Positions 15,179 to 27,719 are shown, counted from the stretch's first letter. The stretch is 64,000 nt of DNA from CAWJKP01 sp963843465 (GCA_963843465.1 CAWJKP010000002.1:248001-312000), one strand, 5' to 3'. Notes: generated from the letters alone by a model not told the origin. Translations and numbers: made by a program.

Positions 15179-15856
15179 GCCCCCTTACTGGCCAATGTCT
15201 ACCTGCACTACGTGCTGGACCAGTGGTTCGCCCGCGAGGTGCAACCGCGTCTCAAGGGCTGTGCCTACCTGGTCCGCTATGCCGACGACTTCGTGATCGG
15301 GTTCACCGAGGACGAAGACGCGCGGCGAGTCATGGACGTGTTGCCGAAGCGATTCGGCAAGTACGGCCTGACGATCCACCCGGACAAAACGCGGCTGGTG
15401 CCGTTCCGGAAGCCTCTGGGCGACCGGGACTCGCCGGATTCGGCAGGCGCGGGCCGTGCCGGGACGTTCGACTTCCTGGGGTTTACCCATTTCTGGGCAC
15501 GCTCCCGCAAGGGGAACTGGATTCTGAAGCGGAAGACGGCGGCCGGCCGGTTCACGCGGGCGGTCAGGACGATCGCCCAATGGTGCCGGCTCCATCGCCA
15601 CGACCCGGTTTGCGAGCAACACACGGTACTATGCCAGAAGTTGCGGGGCCACTATGCGTACTACGGGATCACGGGCAACAGTTTCGCGATCTCCCGTTTT
15701 CACTATGAGGTCTTGCGGCTTTGGCGGAAGTGGCTGCTTCGGCGGCGGCGGGCGTGGCGTGGGACGTTCGACTGGTTCGCACGCCTCCTCGTGCGCTATC
15801 CCCTGCCGTTTGCCGTAACGGTTCACTCGGTATGCCGTCGTGTAGCAAAAGGATAA
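15179..15856 (+). pseudogene. Truncated group II intron reverse transcriptase/maturase
   Basis: About 225 residues are left. They begin at APLLANVYLHYVLDQWF, which normally follows the PQGGVISP block; the palm active site YADD is at 15278-15289; LTIHPDKTRLVPF and FDFLGFTHFW follow, and the thumb/maturase X domain (LRGHYAYYGITGN, then W-K-L-RR) runs to the end. Fingers and the first catalytic Asp are gone. The break falls at an inverted GGCGGAAAACGGGA repeat, suggesting recombination there. Not functional as a polymerase. Confidence 0.85.
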
Positions 15857-15895
15857 CTTGAGGAACCGAATGCGTTAATTGCGCACGTTCGGGTC
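15179..15895 (+). mobile_element. 3' half of a group II intron (RT C-terminus plus domain V)
   Basis: The RT coding remnant runs to 15856; seven bases after its stop the RNA sequence GAACCGAATGCGTTAATTGC, continuing GCACGTTCGGGTC, matches intron domain V in layout (stem, TTAAT tetraloop region, 2-nt bulge, closing stem), 15863-15893. A GC-rich hairpin at 15903-15929 could be domain VI. The 5' half of the intron and of the RT are missing. The catalytic triad position reads AAC where functional domain V has AGC, so the relic should be inactive. Confidence 0.7.
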
Positions 15896-16130
15896 TGTGG
15901 GAGCCCCGGGCGGGCAACCGCCCCGGGCGACCCGGTCCGTTGCCGGTCCTTTGCCGGTCTCCCGGGGATGTCAAGCGAAAAGGCTGAGCGGATTGGTTTG
16001 CTGGACCCAGACACGCCACTGGCGGCGAATCCCCACCGGCCAATCGCTAAGCATCGCGCGGACCGCCGGGGCACCTTCGGGTCGCGGCCAAGGACTCGAC
16101 CATTGCCACGGCCCCAACCCCGCTGGTCGA

Positions 16131-16290
16131 GGAACCCGGAATAGGACATCGTGTCGGGAATCGCCCCGGAAAACGGACGTCGTGCCACGAATCGCTTGGA
16201 AGAAAGGACGTCGTGCCACGAATCGCCTGAAAGAAAAAACTTTTCGCCAAAAATGGCCCGGGGGAAAGGACTTTATGCCAGGAAGTGTCG
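16131..16290 (-). repeat. Family H degenerate tandem array, about five units
   Basis: Read on the minus strand, units of about 27-33 bases share GCGATTCSTGGCACGACGTC followed by TTTC/TTCC runs. The same unit occurs on the plus strand at 56310-56420 as GCGATTCCTGGTAGAAAGTC plus TTTTTT. Units vary at alternate positions and keep the CGATTC and GTC cores. Confidence 0.7.
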
Positions 16291-16529
16291 GTCAAACGAT
16301 ACCCCTGCCGCCTGCTCGGCGGGACTTTGTTTCGTCTACTACTAAACTCGTCAAACGGCTCTCTTGGCCTAAGTGGTTGGCCGGCAAAAAGATCGGCCGA
16401 CGAGTGCGGCCGGGGCGAAACCATCCGGGGGATGGCCCCAATCCCCGTTGGCGAAAAAAAGGAATTCGCGTGCAGCAATTGCGGGTTGATCTCAGATACG
16501 TGGCCGCGCATCTCCCCCCGGTTGCAGAG

Positions 16530-16575
16530 GGGCAGAAGAGGAGAAGAGGAGAGGGGGAGAAGAGGAGAAGAGGAG
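16530..16575 (+). repeat. Polypurine tract
   Basis: About 46 bases of AGAGGAGA/AGAAGAGG with almost no pyrimidine, 60 bases after the carB stop. Such mirror-like purine runs can form triplex DNA. No coding. Confidence 0.7.
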
Positions 16576-16636
16576 AGAGACTTTCGCGGCGTCACACGGC
16601 CGGCGTGGCCGCCCGGGCTAACGGGGCTGCACCCGC

Positions 16637-19898
<3,262 letters not shown>

Positions 19899-20109
19899 GG
19901 AAAGATCCCTTTGTGGTTCCTTTGGGGGAGACTTGACGGTCTCCCGCTCCGCCTTCCCAGGCAAGCTGGAAGAAATCTAAAATCCCATGATGTTAGCATG
20001 GAATGACCGACCGGTTCAAGTACGCGGCTGGGCCGAGCCGTACTGAACGATCCATGCCGATGCCGAGCAAGTCCGCAGACCCGTTCGTTGGAGGAGATCG
20101 GCCCTGAGC

Positions 20110-20898
20110 TCACCGACCGGGAGTTGGCATCGGGGGCTGCGGCAAGAACTTCTCCGGGGCCTCTTGGACCGCCGCAATGCAGTCGTCCCCGGCGAGGTAC
20201 AAAGGAAAGTCGGCAATGTAGAGCTTGGTGACCGGCCCGCGACTCCCAAGCGGTGCGCCGCTGACCGGGCAGGTTCGCTGCCGGGCGATGCCCTCCCGGT
20301 CGGCCGCCGTGGGCAACACTTTCGCCACGTAAGGACGGATGTTGAAGCGGGGATAGTAAGGAGTGAAGGAAGCGGTCGGATGATGGCGATCCGGCAAACC
20401 GGAAAACTCCAGCGTGAGATTGGTCTCCCTGTCCTGCAAGGGCCTGATGTCCAACATCGCCATGACGAAGTCCTGCTCGGTCGCTCCCGGCGGCAGGGCC
20501 AGGTACTGGAAGGGAATCCGCCGAGGGGCATTGTCCGTGGGCAGTTGCAAGGTCATCTCGGCGTGCACGTCCCGAGCGCTCAGCGGCTTCCGCTCCTTGT
20601 CGAAGAGATAGATGCGGATCTGGAGCGGCATGTAGACCACTTCGTAGTAGCTCGTCTCGGTGCGAAGGTACTCCCCTCCATGCGGTGTGAGCGGGGTTGC
20701 TGTGGGCGGTGGTTTGTAAGCACGCTTGGAGTCGGCGTCGGAGTCGGACTGCCTGCTCTTGCCGCCGCCATGCCGACCGCCACCCATGCCCGAGGACTGG
20801 CCGAAAGCGGTGGGCGCACCCAGAAGCGATACGCACAACGCAGCAATGAGCGTTATGAGCCGGATATCGGCAGGAAGGACGGATTGCCGCCTGGACAT
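20110..20898 (-). CDS. Exported protein with C-terminal metal-binding-like CPVSG domain
   Basis: 262 residues. A signal peptide (about 14-34, ITLIAALCVSLLGAPTAFGQ) leads into a Gly/Ser/His-rich linker, then a beta-rich domain (about 75-205), and a C-terminal segment CPVSGAPLGSRGPVTKLYIA ... YLAGDDCIAAVQEAPEKFL. That tail resembles the small CPVTGxPLGSMG...V.L.C..C domains of planctomycete exported proteins, related to YHS/heavy-metal-binding modules. Two Cys remain (CPVSG and DDC). The start has AGAGGAG ten bases upstream. Function unknown; perhaps metal sensing or delivery in the periplasm. Confidence 0.6.
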   Translation of the reverse strand: MSRRQSVLPADIRLITLIAALCVSLLGAPTAFGQSSGMGGGRHGGGKSRQSDSDADSKRAYKPPPTATPLTPHGGEYLRTETSYYEVVYMPLQIRIYLFDKERKPLSARDVHAEMTLQLPTDNAPRRIPFQYLALPPGATEQDFVMAMLDIRPLQDRETNLTLEFSGLPDRHHPTASFTPYYPRFNIRPYVAKVLPTAADREGIARQRTCPVSGAPLGSRGPVTKLYIADFPLYLAGDDCIAAVQEAPEKFLPQPPMPTPGR

Positions 20899-21014
20899 TG
20901 CAACATCTCCTCTGGCGGGACGTGCTTCTCACGTTCGGACCGACAAGGGCGAGGAGACAGAATACATCATCGGGACAGTCAGGGCCAGATGAAGATTAGC
21001 CCAATCCCCCCCAA

Positions 21015-21467
21015 TTACGGATCATAGTCCCTGGGCGCCCAGGAGGGGCGTGGCGGCGTTGTTACCGGCGATGCCGGCTGAGGAGCCGGCGTCTGATACA
21101 TCATCGGACTCGGCGGCGCCGAAGACGGCGGATAGTAGGACGGCTGCGGTGCAGGAGGCGGTGGCGGATACGCCGGTGCTGGCTGGGTGTACACCGGAGT
21201 CGGCTGCACGTAGGTCGGCGGCGGCGCTACATAGACCGGCTGCGGGGCCACGTAAACCGGACGTGGATAGTAGTACGGGTAGCCGTAGTATGGGTTGCCG
21301 TAGTACGGGTTGCCGTAGTAGTAGGGAGGAGGATACGCCGGACCAACTCCAACTCCAATGCCGAAGGGGATTCCAATGCCGATTTGGAGTCCGCCTGCCC
21401 GCGCCGAGGATAGGGAGACTCCCACGGCAAGCAAAACGATGGCGAGGATCAATGTCTTTTTCATCAT
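21015..21467 (-). CDS. Secreted Pro/Tyr-rich low-complexity protein
   Basis: 150 residues. A signal peptide (MMKKTLILAIVLLAVGVSLS, cut near ARA-GG) is followed by a Gly-rich stretch (IGIGIPFGIGVGVGP), Tyr-rich YYGNPYYGNPYYGYPYYYP, and then Pro/Gln/Val repeats (VYVAPQPVYVAPPP). GAGGAG precedes the ATG pair at 21467/21464 by about seven bases. Such small Tyr/Pro-rich exported proteins are common in planctomycetes and probably belong to the envelope. It is divergent from the gene at 21921. Confidence 0.65.
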   Translation of the reverse strand: MMKKTLILAIVLLAVGVSLSSARAGGLQIGIGIPFGIGVGVGPAYPPPYYYGNPYYGNPYYGYPYYYPRPVYVAPQPVYVAPPPTYVQPTPVYTQPAPAYPPPPPAPQPSYYPPSSAPPSPMMYQTPAPQPASPVTTPPRPSWAPRDYDP

Positions 21468-21920
21468 AACCGATGCTCCTCTACGCTTGTGCGTCGAGCA
21501 GAAAGCCGCTGACGGACTGATTGTTGCCCAAAGTACCTGATGTTCATTGCCGCGAATCAACCAGCTACAGCAAGTACGTAGGACCTGGCTTCCCCGATCG
21601 TTATAGATCGACATTTCCAAGGGGCGGAATGAATGTTGAGTGAGCCGATGCTCTTTCGGCTCCGTTCCTTGCCCCTCTTGAGAGCCAGCCACAAGACGCT
21701 GGCCACTGAATTTTCATCGGGACGACGGCCATGGTCACCGACTGCTAACAGGCCCTACGCCCCAGATTCGCCGGATTTGCACGGCGACTCAATCTGCGAA
21801 ACCTTCGCACTTTCTCGGTATTCTCCCGGCAAGGCGGTTCGTTGTGGAACCGGCGTACCCTCGTTGCGGCATTGTCGCTAGAATCCCCGCCGGGAGCAAT
21901 AACCATGAAGGAGCATTGTG
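21468..21920. other. Divergent promoter region, no gene seen
   Basis: 450 bases between two genes that start outward. Base composition is lower in GC than the neighbouring genes. No clear palindrome family or recognisable promoter was found; AAGGAG lies before the ATG at 21921. Confidence 0.45.
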
Positions 21921-22691
21921 ATGGAACTCCGTACCGTTAGCAGCTTGCTTCGAGCGGTTCGGCTGGCCCTCCACTCCCGGTCGCTGACGGTTGGCGTCGT
22001 TGCCGTGGGGTTCGCCGTGACCTGCTACGTTGCCTCCGAGGGACGTGCGCCGGTGGAGGCCGATGAGGCCGCGCCGCAGTGGGCCGCCATTTCCCAAGTG
22101 GACACGGCAAATCTCGCCACGGTCGGCAAGAACGCCTACTTCAACCTGGAGCCCGGCTACCGCCTGCGCTATACGGACGGTTCGCTCACCCGCACGATGA
22201 CCGTGCGGCGAAAGACGAAGATCGTCGATGGCGTCGAGACTCGGGTCATTGAAGAAAAGGAAGAGAAAGACGGCCGGCCGACCAAGGTCGTTTGGAAATA
22301 CTTCGCCATCGACAAGACCACCACCGCCCTCTACTGTTTTGGCGTCCACGTCCAAAACTACCAGGACGGCCAGTTGGTGAGCCATCGTGGTTGGCGAGCG
22401 GGAGATCATGGGGCCATGTTCACGCTAGCCATGTTTGCCGCACCCAAGGCGGGCGACACCTTGGTGCGGCAACATGCCAAGCGAGTCTACGAGGTGATCG
22501 ACACCAAGGTAAAGGTCGTGACTCCTGCCGGGACATTTACCAATTGCCTGCGCACCGGGGCCAGGGGAGCCGCGGAGGGCAGGGCGAAAGTGTTCGCCCC
22601 CGGCGTCGGCCTCGTCAAGGACGGTCCGTTCACCTTGGTGAAGATTTCCCAAGCCTTGCCGAGGAACAAGGCTGAGGTCAGCACCGATTGA
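21921..22691 (+). CDS. Exported protein of unknown function
   Basis: 256 residues. A hydrophobic segment at about 26-42 (LTVGVVAVGFAVTCYVA) can serve as signal peptide or anchor. The rest is a hydrophilic beta-rich domain with NAYFNLEPGYRLRYTDG, TRVIEEKEEKDGRPTKVVWK, FGVHVQNYQDGQLVSHRGWR and VTPAGTFTNCLRTGAR ... FAPGVGLVKDG. The alternation of strand and turn and the closing GxGLVKDG recall periplasmic lipocalin- or DUF3108-like folds, but no family is assigned. ATG 21921 is preferred over GTG 21918; AAGGAG precedes it. Confidence 0.6.
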   Translation: MELRTVSSLLRAVRLALHSRSLTVGVVAVGFAVTCYVASEGRAPVEADEAAPQWAAISQVDTANLATVGKNAYFNLEPGYRLRYTDGSLTRTMTVRRKTKIVDGVETRVIEEKEEKDGRPTKVVWKYFAIDKTTTALYCFGVHVQNYQDGQLVSHRGWRAGDHGAMFTLAMFAAPKAGDTLVRQHAKRVYEVIDTKVKVVTPAGTFTNCLRTGARGAAEGRAKVFAPGVGLVKDGPFTLVKISQALPRNKAEVSTD

Positions 22692-23077
22692 TCCACCCGA
22701 TGGATTGAGATGCCACCGGACATTCGTCCATAAGGAATCTGGCTCCTCGGCAGAACTCGTGGGCCATTTTTGCGCGACGAAAGGCAGGGAATGGCGGAAT
22801 GCCCAAGAAATCACGTCGGCAACCATGAGACGTTTTCAAGAGTCTGAAAAGTCGGAACAGAGAAGAGGAAGTATACTTTCCCCAAGGCAGTATAATTCCT
22901 CTTCTCTGTTCCCGGTTTTTCCCGGCAAAAAGCGTACATCCCGGGCGCCGGATGCTCCACATCCGCATGCGTACCGCCCCGATTTCACCCGCGAATTGTG
23001 CTGAGGAACCAGGATTCTAGATCGTCCAATGCCCCAACCCTTGCAGGCAAGGATGCTGAGGCGACGGAGAAAGGGCA
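22692..23077. other. Gap with family K palindrome
   Basis: Apart from the inverted repeat 22854-22912 there is no recognisable gene. The sequence CCCGGTTTTTCCCGG just after the palindrome could act with it as a terminator. Confidence 0.45.
22854..22912. repeat. Family K palindrome, tight copy (24-bp arms)
   Basis: Arms 22854-22877 and 22889-22912 match at 23 of 24 positions around an 11-nt loop; the arm starts GGAACAGAGAAGAGGAAG. The stem carries a TATACT/AGTATA at the loop end. Related wide copy at 7964-8090. Confidence 0.85.
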
Positions 23078-24328
23078 TTGATCATCAAGGAGTTGGTTCC
23101 TCTGCTCGCCAGGTACATCCTCGCTTTAGGGCTTGCCGCCACTACGGCGGTTGGCTCTCAGGCACAGGACTTCCAGGCCCAGCCCAGTCCATTCAGCGAT
23201 GGCGGCGACTCGGGTTTCCCGCCGTTGTCGAACCAACAACCGGGCCCCGACACGCCGCCTTATGGTTCCGATGTCCCACCGCTTGGCCCCATGCTGCCGC
23301 CCGCTTCGCCGGTCTTGCCCGAGCAGCCTCCCGCCACGTCTCCGTCAAGCCCTGGTCCCGGGGGGAAGAACAACGGCCAGGGGCAGGCCGGCGAGATGAT
23401 GGATTTCGCTGGCTTTGGGGGAAATGGCGGGATGCAAGGCTTTGGCGGCGGCATGTTCCCCTCGGACTCCCTGCGCTACCGCGCCACCTGGTTGCCCGGC
23501 GTCCCGGTCCAAGGGCAGGCGACCAACTTTCAGATGGTCGGACAAGACCTCTCCTTCACCCACCCGCTATGGACCGACCCCTTGAACGCCTTGAGCGTTT
23601 CCGGCGGCGTCCGCAATGATATCATCCAGACCGGCGCCATCCTGCCGAACACCGGCCAGCCGATCCCCTCGGACCTCTGGAACGTCAACCTGGGACTTCG
23701 CTACTTCCGCCAACTGGACAACGGCTGGATGGCGGGCGGCGGCGTCAGTCTTGATTCGGCAAGCGACCACCCCTTTGCCGCCGTCCAGGAGATGAACGTC
23801 GGCCTCAACGCGATGTTGCGGATACCGCAGGGCGAGCACAATGCGTGGATCTTCTCGCTGATGTACTCGCCCACCAGCGAGTTGAACTTTCCCCTGCCGG
23901 GGGTCGTTTTCAGTTGGAATCCCTCGCCGCAGTTCCATGCCAATATCGGTCTTCCCTTCCAGGTCACTTGGCGACCGAGCGAGGACTGGCAGTTCCAGGC
24001 GTCCTACATGCTCATCCACACCATCCACGTCAAGGCGCAGTACCGACTCGCGGAACACCTTCGAGCCTTTGCCGCCTATGACTGGACGAACGAGGCCTAC
24101 ACCCTCCTGGAGCGGCCCGAGGACGACGACCGCCTCTTCCTCTACGATCAGCGGGTGAGCATGGGGCTTCAGGCGTCCCTCTTCCACCACTGGACCGCCT
24201 CGCTGGCAGGCGGCTATGTCTTCGACCGCTACCTGTTCGAGGGCACGTCGTTCGCCGCCAGCGGAGCGGACCGCGTAAACCTGGGCAACGGCCCCTTCGC
24301 CGCATTGAATCTGGGCCTGCGGTATTGA
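23078..24328 (+). CDS. Outer-membrane beta-barrel protein
   Basis: 416 residues from a TTG start (GGAGAAAGGGCA precedes it). A signal peptide (YILALGLAATTAVGSQAQDF) leads into a Pro/Gly-rich linker (about 35-125, with GGKNNGQGQ and GFGGNGGMQGFGGGM) and then a domain of alternating strands: WNVNLGLRYFRQLDNGWMAG, FHANIGLPFQVTWRPSEDW, MLIHTIHVKAQYRL, and at the end NGPFAALNLGLRY with the terminal aromatic residue typical of barrels. It should sit in the outer membrane, perhaps as a passive channel. It matches the general look of planctomycete barrel proteins; the cargo is unknown. Confidence 0.7.
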   Translation: MIIKELVPLLARYILALGLAATTAVGSQAQDFQAQPSPFSDGGDSGFPPLSNQQPGPDTPPYGSDVPPLGPMLPPASPVLPEQPPATSPSSPGPGGKNNGQGQAGEMMDFAGFGGNGGMQGFGGGMFPSDSLRYRATWLPGVPVQGQATNFQMVGQDLSFTHPLWTDPLNALSVSGGVRNDIIQTGAILPNTGQPIPSDLWNVNLGLRYFRQLDNGWMAGGGVSLDSASDHPFAAVQEMNVGLNAMLRIPQGEHNAWIFSLMYSPTSELNFPLPGVVFSWNPSPQFHANIGLPFQVTWRPSEDWQFQASYMLIHTIHVKAQYRLAEHLRAFAAYDWTNEAYTLLERPEDDDRLFLYDQRVSMGLQASLFHHWTASLAGGYVFDRYLFEGTSFAASGADRVNLGNGPFAALNLGLRY

Positions 24329-24345
24329 GTTCGCGGCGGAGACGG

Positions 24346-24351
24346 TATAGT
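24346..24351 (+). promoter_or_regulatory. Putative -10 box TATAGT seven bases before an ATG
   Basis: TATAGT-GGAAGTT-ATG (24359), only 18 bases after the barrel protein's stop. Points to a separate, leaderless transcript. Confidence 0.35.
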
Positions 24352-24358
24352 GGAAGTT

Positions 24359-25174
24359 ATGCTCCCACGCGAGGAATACATCGAACAGGCCTACTTCTTC
24401 CGGGTGCTGCGCGAGCGGATGCTGCAGAGCACCTCGACCCAGGAGTTGCTGGGCTCGATCCGCCAGGAGATCCTCGCCACCACCAAGCTCCCCATGGCCC
24501 TGGAGTTCCTCGACGGCGAGCTGAAGTTGACCGGCGGCTTCGCCGGGGCCATGCAGCGGATCGGCCACTATTTCACCAGCTTCCAGACGTTCGTCATCGA
24601 GGAGGCGGAGAAGGAGACCGGCCGTTTCGATTTCCGCATTGCCTTGGAGGTTCTTCAGAAGGAGGCCGAGTACCGCGCCGCCGGCGGCTCGATCCAGGGG
24701 ACTTTCCTCTACCAGTTCGAGACCCTCTGCCGCAATCGCCTGGGCTACGACCGCGGTCTGGCGGCCATGGCCGGCGACCCGATCTACGACGAGCCCTGGC
24801 GGAAGTGGCTGCTGGAGATCCCTCGCCAGATCGGCCTGATCGACATCGCCGACCTGATCTTCGTCCACAGTCTCTACTACCACCAGCTCCACAGCGAGCC
24901 GCAGCAAGAATCCCTGTTCGGCGAGAAGGAAGGGCGGATCGCCCTGGCCAACCGCCGCAAGGATCCCCTCTATCTCTTCTCCGCCTTGGCCCGGCACCTC
25001 GGTTATCCCTCCGTCCCCCGGCCGATCAAGGACGAGGCGACCGAGCATCTCCTCTTCTCCCTGCGGCGGCAGATCGAGCGGCTGGAGACGCGGCTGCGGC
25101 TGCTGGAAGAGGAAGCCCGCGGGGGGATCAACTTAAGTCAGTTTTACGTCAATGAAAAGGAGAAGAAGGGGTAG
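24359..25174 (+). CDS. Conserved-looking soluble protein of unknown function
   Basis: 271 residues (ATG 24359; GTG 24350 would add three). It is mostly helical, with EQAYFFRVLRERMLQSTSTQ at the start, a middle part with RFDFRIALEVLQKEAEY and YDRGLAAMAGDPIYDEPW, and a C-terminal coiled coil (SLRRQIERLETRLRLLEEEA). No signal peptide. The codon use and complete absence of low-complexity sequence mark it as a real, conserved gene, but I do not recognise the family. Confidence 0.7.
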   Translation: MLPREEYIEQAYFFRVLRERMLQSTSTQELLGSIRQEILATTKLPMALEFLDGELKLTGGFAGAMQRIGHYFTSFQTFVIEEAEKETGRFDFRIALEVLQKEAEYRAAGGSIQGTFLYQFETLCRNRLGYDRGLAAMAGDPIYDEPWRKWLLEIPRQIGLIDIADLIFVHSLYYHQLHSEPQQESLFGEKEGRIALANRRKDPLYLFSALARHLGYPSVPRPIKDEATEHLLFSLRRQIERLETRLRLLEEEARGGINLSQFYVNEKEKKG

Positions 25175-25571
25175 GCAGAATCACGCGGCACCCGCGGGGC
25201 GGGGGACACGCGTCGGGTTCGTCTTGGGCAGGCCATCCGACCGTAGACGGACCCTCGTCACGGGTTTATGGCGCCTTGGTCGATGAGATGGCAGTTTCCG
25301 GCCCACGTGAGGGAGATTTGCCCCGAACATCAAGTTACGGGAGGAATGACCTAGAAAGGGAAGATACCTTGACACCGGGCCCCAGTCCACTAAATTGAGG
25401 AAGGACAAAGGGGTCGGCATTCCGTTAGTTAAGGTATGCTGGTCACGTCGGAATTTGCACGGCGGCCCGTGGAACAGAGGCTTCGGGTCCTTTTGGACCT
25501 TTTTCCGTCGGCACTGGCCCGGGCGGGTGTCCAGGTGTGTGCGCCGAATCATTAGGGGGTTGGTCCTTCCG
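25175..25571. other. Gap of about 400 bases without a gene
   Basis: GC-rich, with a small hairpin GGTCCTTTTGGACC near 25488 followed by TTTTTCC, which resembles a terminator. Nothing else is recognised. Confidence 0.4.
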
Positions 25572-27350
25572 ATGATGCAGCAATCGTGGTTCGAAATGGC
25601 GGACCTGCGAAGGCGCCGGTTTGAAACGGCGGCTTGGATTCCTCTGCGCCGCTCACCTTAAGCGAGCAGGCTGTTGCGGGCGACTCGGATATCAAGAGCA
25701 GTTCTTCGGAGCCGCCTCCTTGGCGGTGCCCGTTGCAAAGCGGTCTCTCGCCGAAGCCCTCGGGTGGAATGAGATTGGAATTCTTCATTCTCATTCGCCT
25801 TACGTGGATGGCCGTCGTTACGTACCGGTTGATGTTTCACGTCATAGCAACGGGCTTGTCGGTGTGCGTCTCGTGTTGGAACAACGCGGTAACCGAGAGG
25901 AAGCAGTGCAATGGCACGTTCATCCCAACCTTGTCATCGCGCTTGCCCTGAAACGCGAGGGGAACGTATGGTTATCCATCGATGAGGGATACGAGCCGGT
26001 TATTCGTCTCCATGAAGATACGCGCGGCATGCCATTCCTCCTTGAGATCCGTGCTGAGCACCTGAAAGACTACCTCTGTGCGCACGAATGGCGCTTTACC
26101 TCAACTCCTTCAGGAGTCGAGTGGAGGTAGCTGAAAGTGTCGATCACATATCGTGGCCCTCCGGCCGAGCCGCGGAGGACATCGGGCTCGATCACTGGAA
26201 AGGCCGCGTGGCCGAGATCCACGAAGGTGGAATGCCGTTCGGTGCCACCACGGCGGTGTTCCACATCGCGAGGACTGATGTGGACGCTGAGGAAGACGTC
26301 CCGATACTGGGTCCCCCCGGCGAAGCAAATACCCGCGGTTCATCCTGGGAGCGAACGGACGAAGGACGGAGGCTCTTTGACATTCGGGGCGAGTTCAACC
26401 GTTCTGAGTGGATTGAGGCAGGAACGCACAGCAACCGCGTGCGGGAAGATCGAACGGAAGCGGCTGTGATGTTCATCACGGACGCGGCGGGGAAACAAGA
26501 ATCTGGAAACGTTCTCAAAGGTCACGGCCGATGGCTTTGGTTCAGGCCGCAAGTGATGCCTGCGCTAACGAATCGCCGTGGTGGCGGCTTGGCTTGGTAC
26601 ACACGCGACACCGGGGCTGTCCATTGCTCGCCTGATTTCAACGTTCATTTTGGAATAAACAGGAACGGGCTCATTACCGTCTACGCGAAAGATATCGGTA
26701 GCCTTCCTGAATGGCAGCAGCGAATATGGGCCGGCTTCAATATCACTCCGGATGGGGGAGTCTCATCGGAGCTTCTAGCTTCACAAGTTGAGGCTACTCC
26801 AGCCGGGACTCAGGCACCGGAGGCCTATCTTGGGGACGCGCTAAACGCAATAGATACTGTTGGGAAGCAAAAGCTCGGAAGTCCCATCCTCAGGAAGAGC
26901 GAACAACACCGCGAGCTCCTGCGAAAGGCGAACCGATTTCGGGGTCTCGACGACCCCGGTCTCTTTTCACTTGCTAAGGACCTTGCAAGGCTTACAGCGG
27001 ATAGCATCGACGCGAGCGCCTTGCAGCTTCTTGCTGTACCTCCGAAGGGAGAGAAGTGGGGGTCCCTCAAGAGTCTTCAGCATGTCGTCGCTCGGAAGCT
27101 CAGCGAGGGCGAGGCATACTCGTTGCTCTCTCCGCTTTTTGCAATATACGAATTGCGGCTCGCGGATGCGCACTTGGCAGGCCACGAGATCGAGGCCGCT
27201 TTCAAGCAATTGCGCGTTGATCGGACTGTGCCCCACGTCTTTCAGGCTCTACAAATGCTCGGCGCTTGTGTATCGGCTCTTTTCACAATTGCCGACACAC
27301 TAGAACAGCTCCCCGATAATCGGGACGATGCGACAGCGAAGACGTCCTAA
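25572..27350 (+). pseudogene. Large protein of unknown function, broken by two frame changes
   Basis: Three segments in different frames read as one protein. The start MMQQSWFEMADLRRRRFETAAWIPL (25572-25650) is in one frame; from about 25700 the second frame gives AEALGWNEIGILHSHSPYVDG and IRAEHLKDYLCAHE (to 26085); from ATG 26088 the third gives MALYLNSFRSRVEVAE, then GRVAEIHEGGMPFGATTAVF, GRWLWFRPQVMPAL and a helical C-terminus (ELRLADAHLAGHEIEAAF). At 26085 a single missing base would restore the join. The protein, about 590 residues, lacks signal or membrane segments. I do not recognise the family; its place next to toxin-antitoxin genes suggests accessory or defence DNA. Assembly error or decay are both possible. 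Confidence 0.6.
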
Positions 27351-27467
27351 GGCGTTCGGGGGTCTTTGATATGGGAAGGCACAACTGGCAAACAAAGACT
27401 CCCGATTGCTTTAACCCAACGTAGAGACCAGAGCAAGTGTATCGAACAAGAGGAAAGGAGTGGCCTA

Positions 27468-27719
27468 ATGGTCCACATGACACTTGACATGCCGGAAGAG
27501 GCGCTCGCCGCGCTGCGTACCGACCCCGAGGGCTTTGCGCGGGAGTTGCGGTTGGCCGCCGCCGTGAAATGGTACGAGTTGGGGCGCGTCTCTCAAGAGC
27601 GGGCGGCCAAGATCGCCGGCCTCTCCCGAACGGAGTTCCTCGCCGCGCTGGGGCAGTTCGGCGTGTCGGCGTTCCAGTCCACCGCGCAGGAAGCCTTGGA
27701 GGAAGCCGGCCGTGAGTGA
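27468..27719 (+). CDS. UPF0175-family antitoxin
   Basis: 83 residues: MVHMTLDMPEEALAALRTD, then AAAVKWYELGRVSQERAAKI AGLSRTEFLAALGQFG. This is the UPF0175 pattern, a small helical DNA-binding antitoxin usually followed by a PIN-like toxin. GGAAAGGAG precedes the ATG at 27468. The partner gene overlaps its end by eight bases but is truncated. The antitoxin itself appears whole. Confidence 0.8.
   Translation: MVHMTLDMPEEALAALRTDPEGFARELRLAAAVKWYELGRVSQERAAKIAGLSRTEFLAALGQFGVSAFQSTAQEALEEAGRE

Larger units (their letters stand above)
15857..16636. other. Gap after the intron relic, filled with degenerate repeats
   Basis: Contains intron domain V/VI sequence (15863-15929), GC-rich DNA without a gene, the family H array (16131-16290), an unexplained stretch to 16520, a polypurine tract (16530-16575) and one family F unit just before the carB stop. 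Confidence 0.5.

Noticed and set aside
16131..16290. CRISPR array
   Set aside because: Repeats are degenerate, there are no unique spacers of constant size and no cas genes nearby.
26085..26092. Programmed frameshifting in the unknown gene
   Set aside because: No slippery sequence or downstream pseudoknot is evident, and several other genes here show similar single-base changes.
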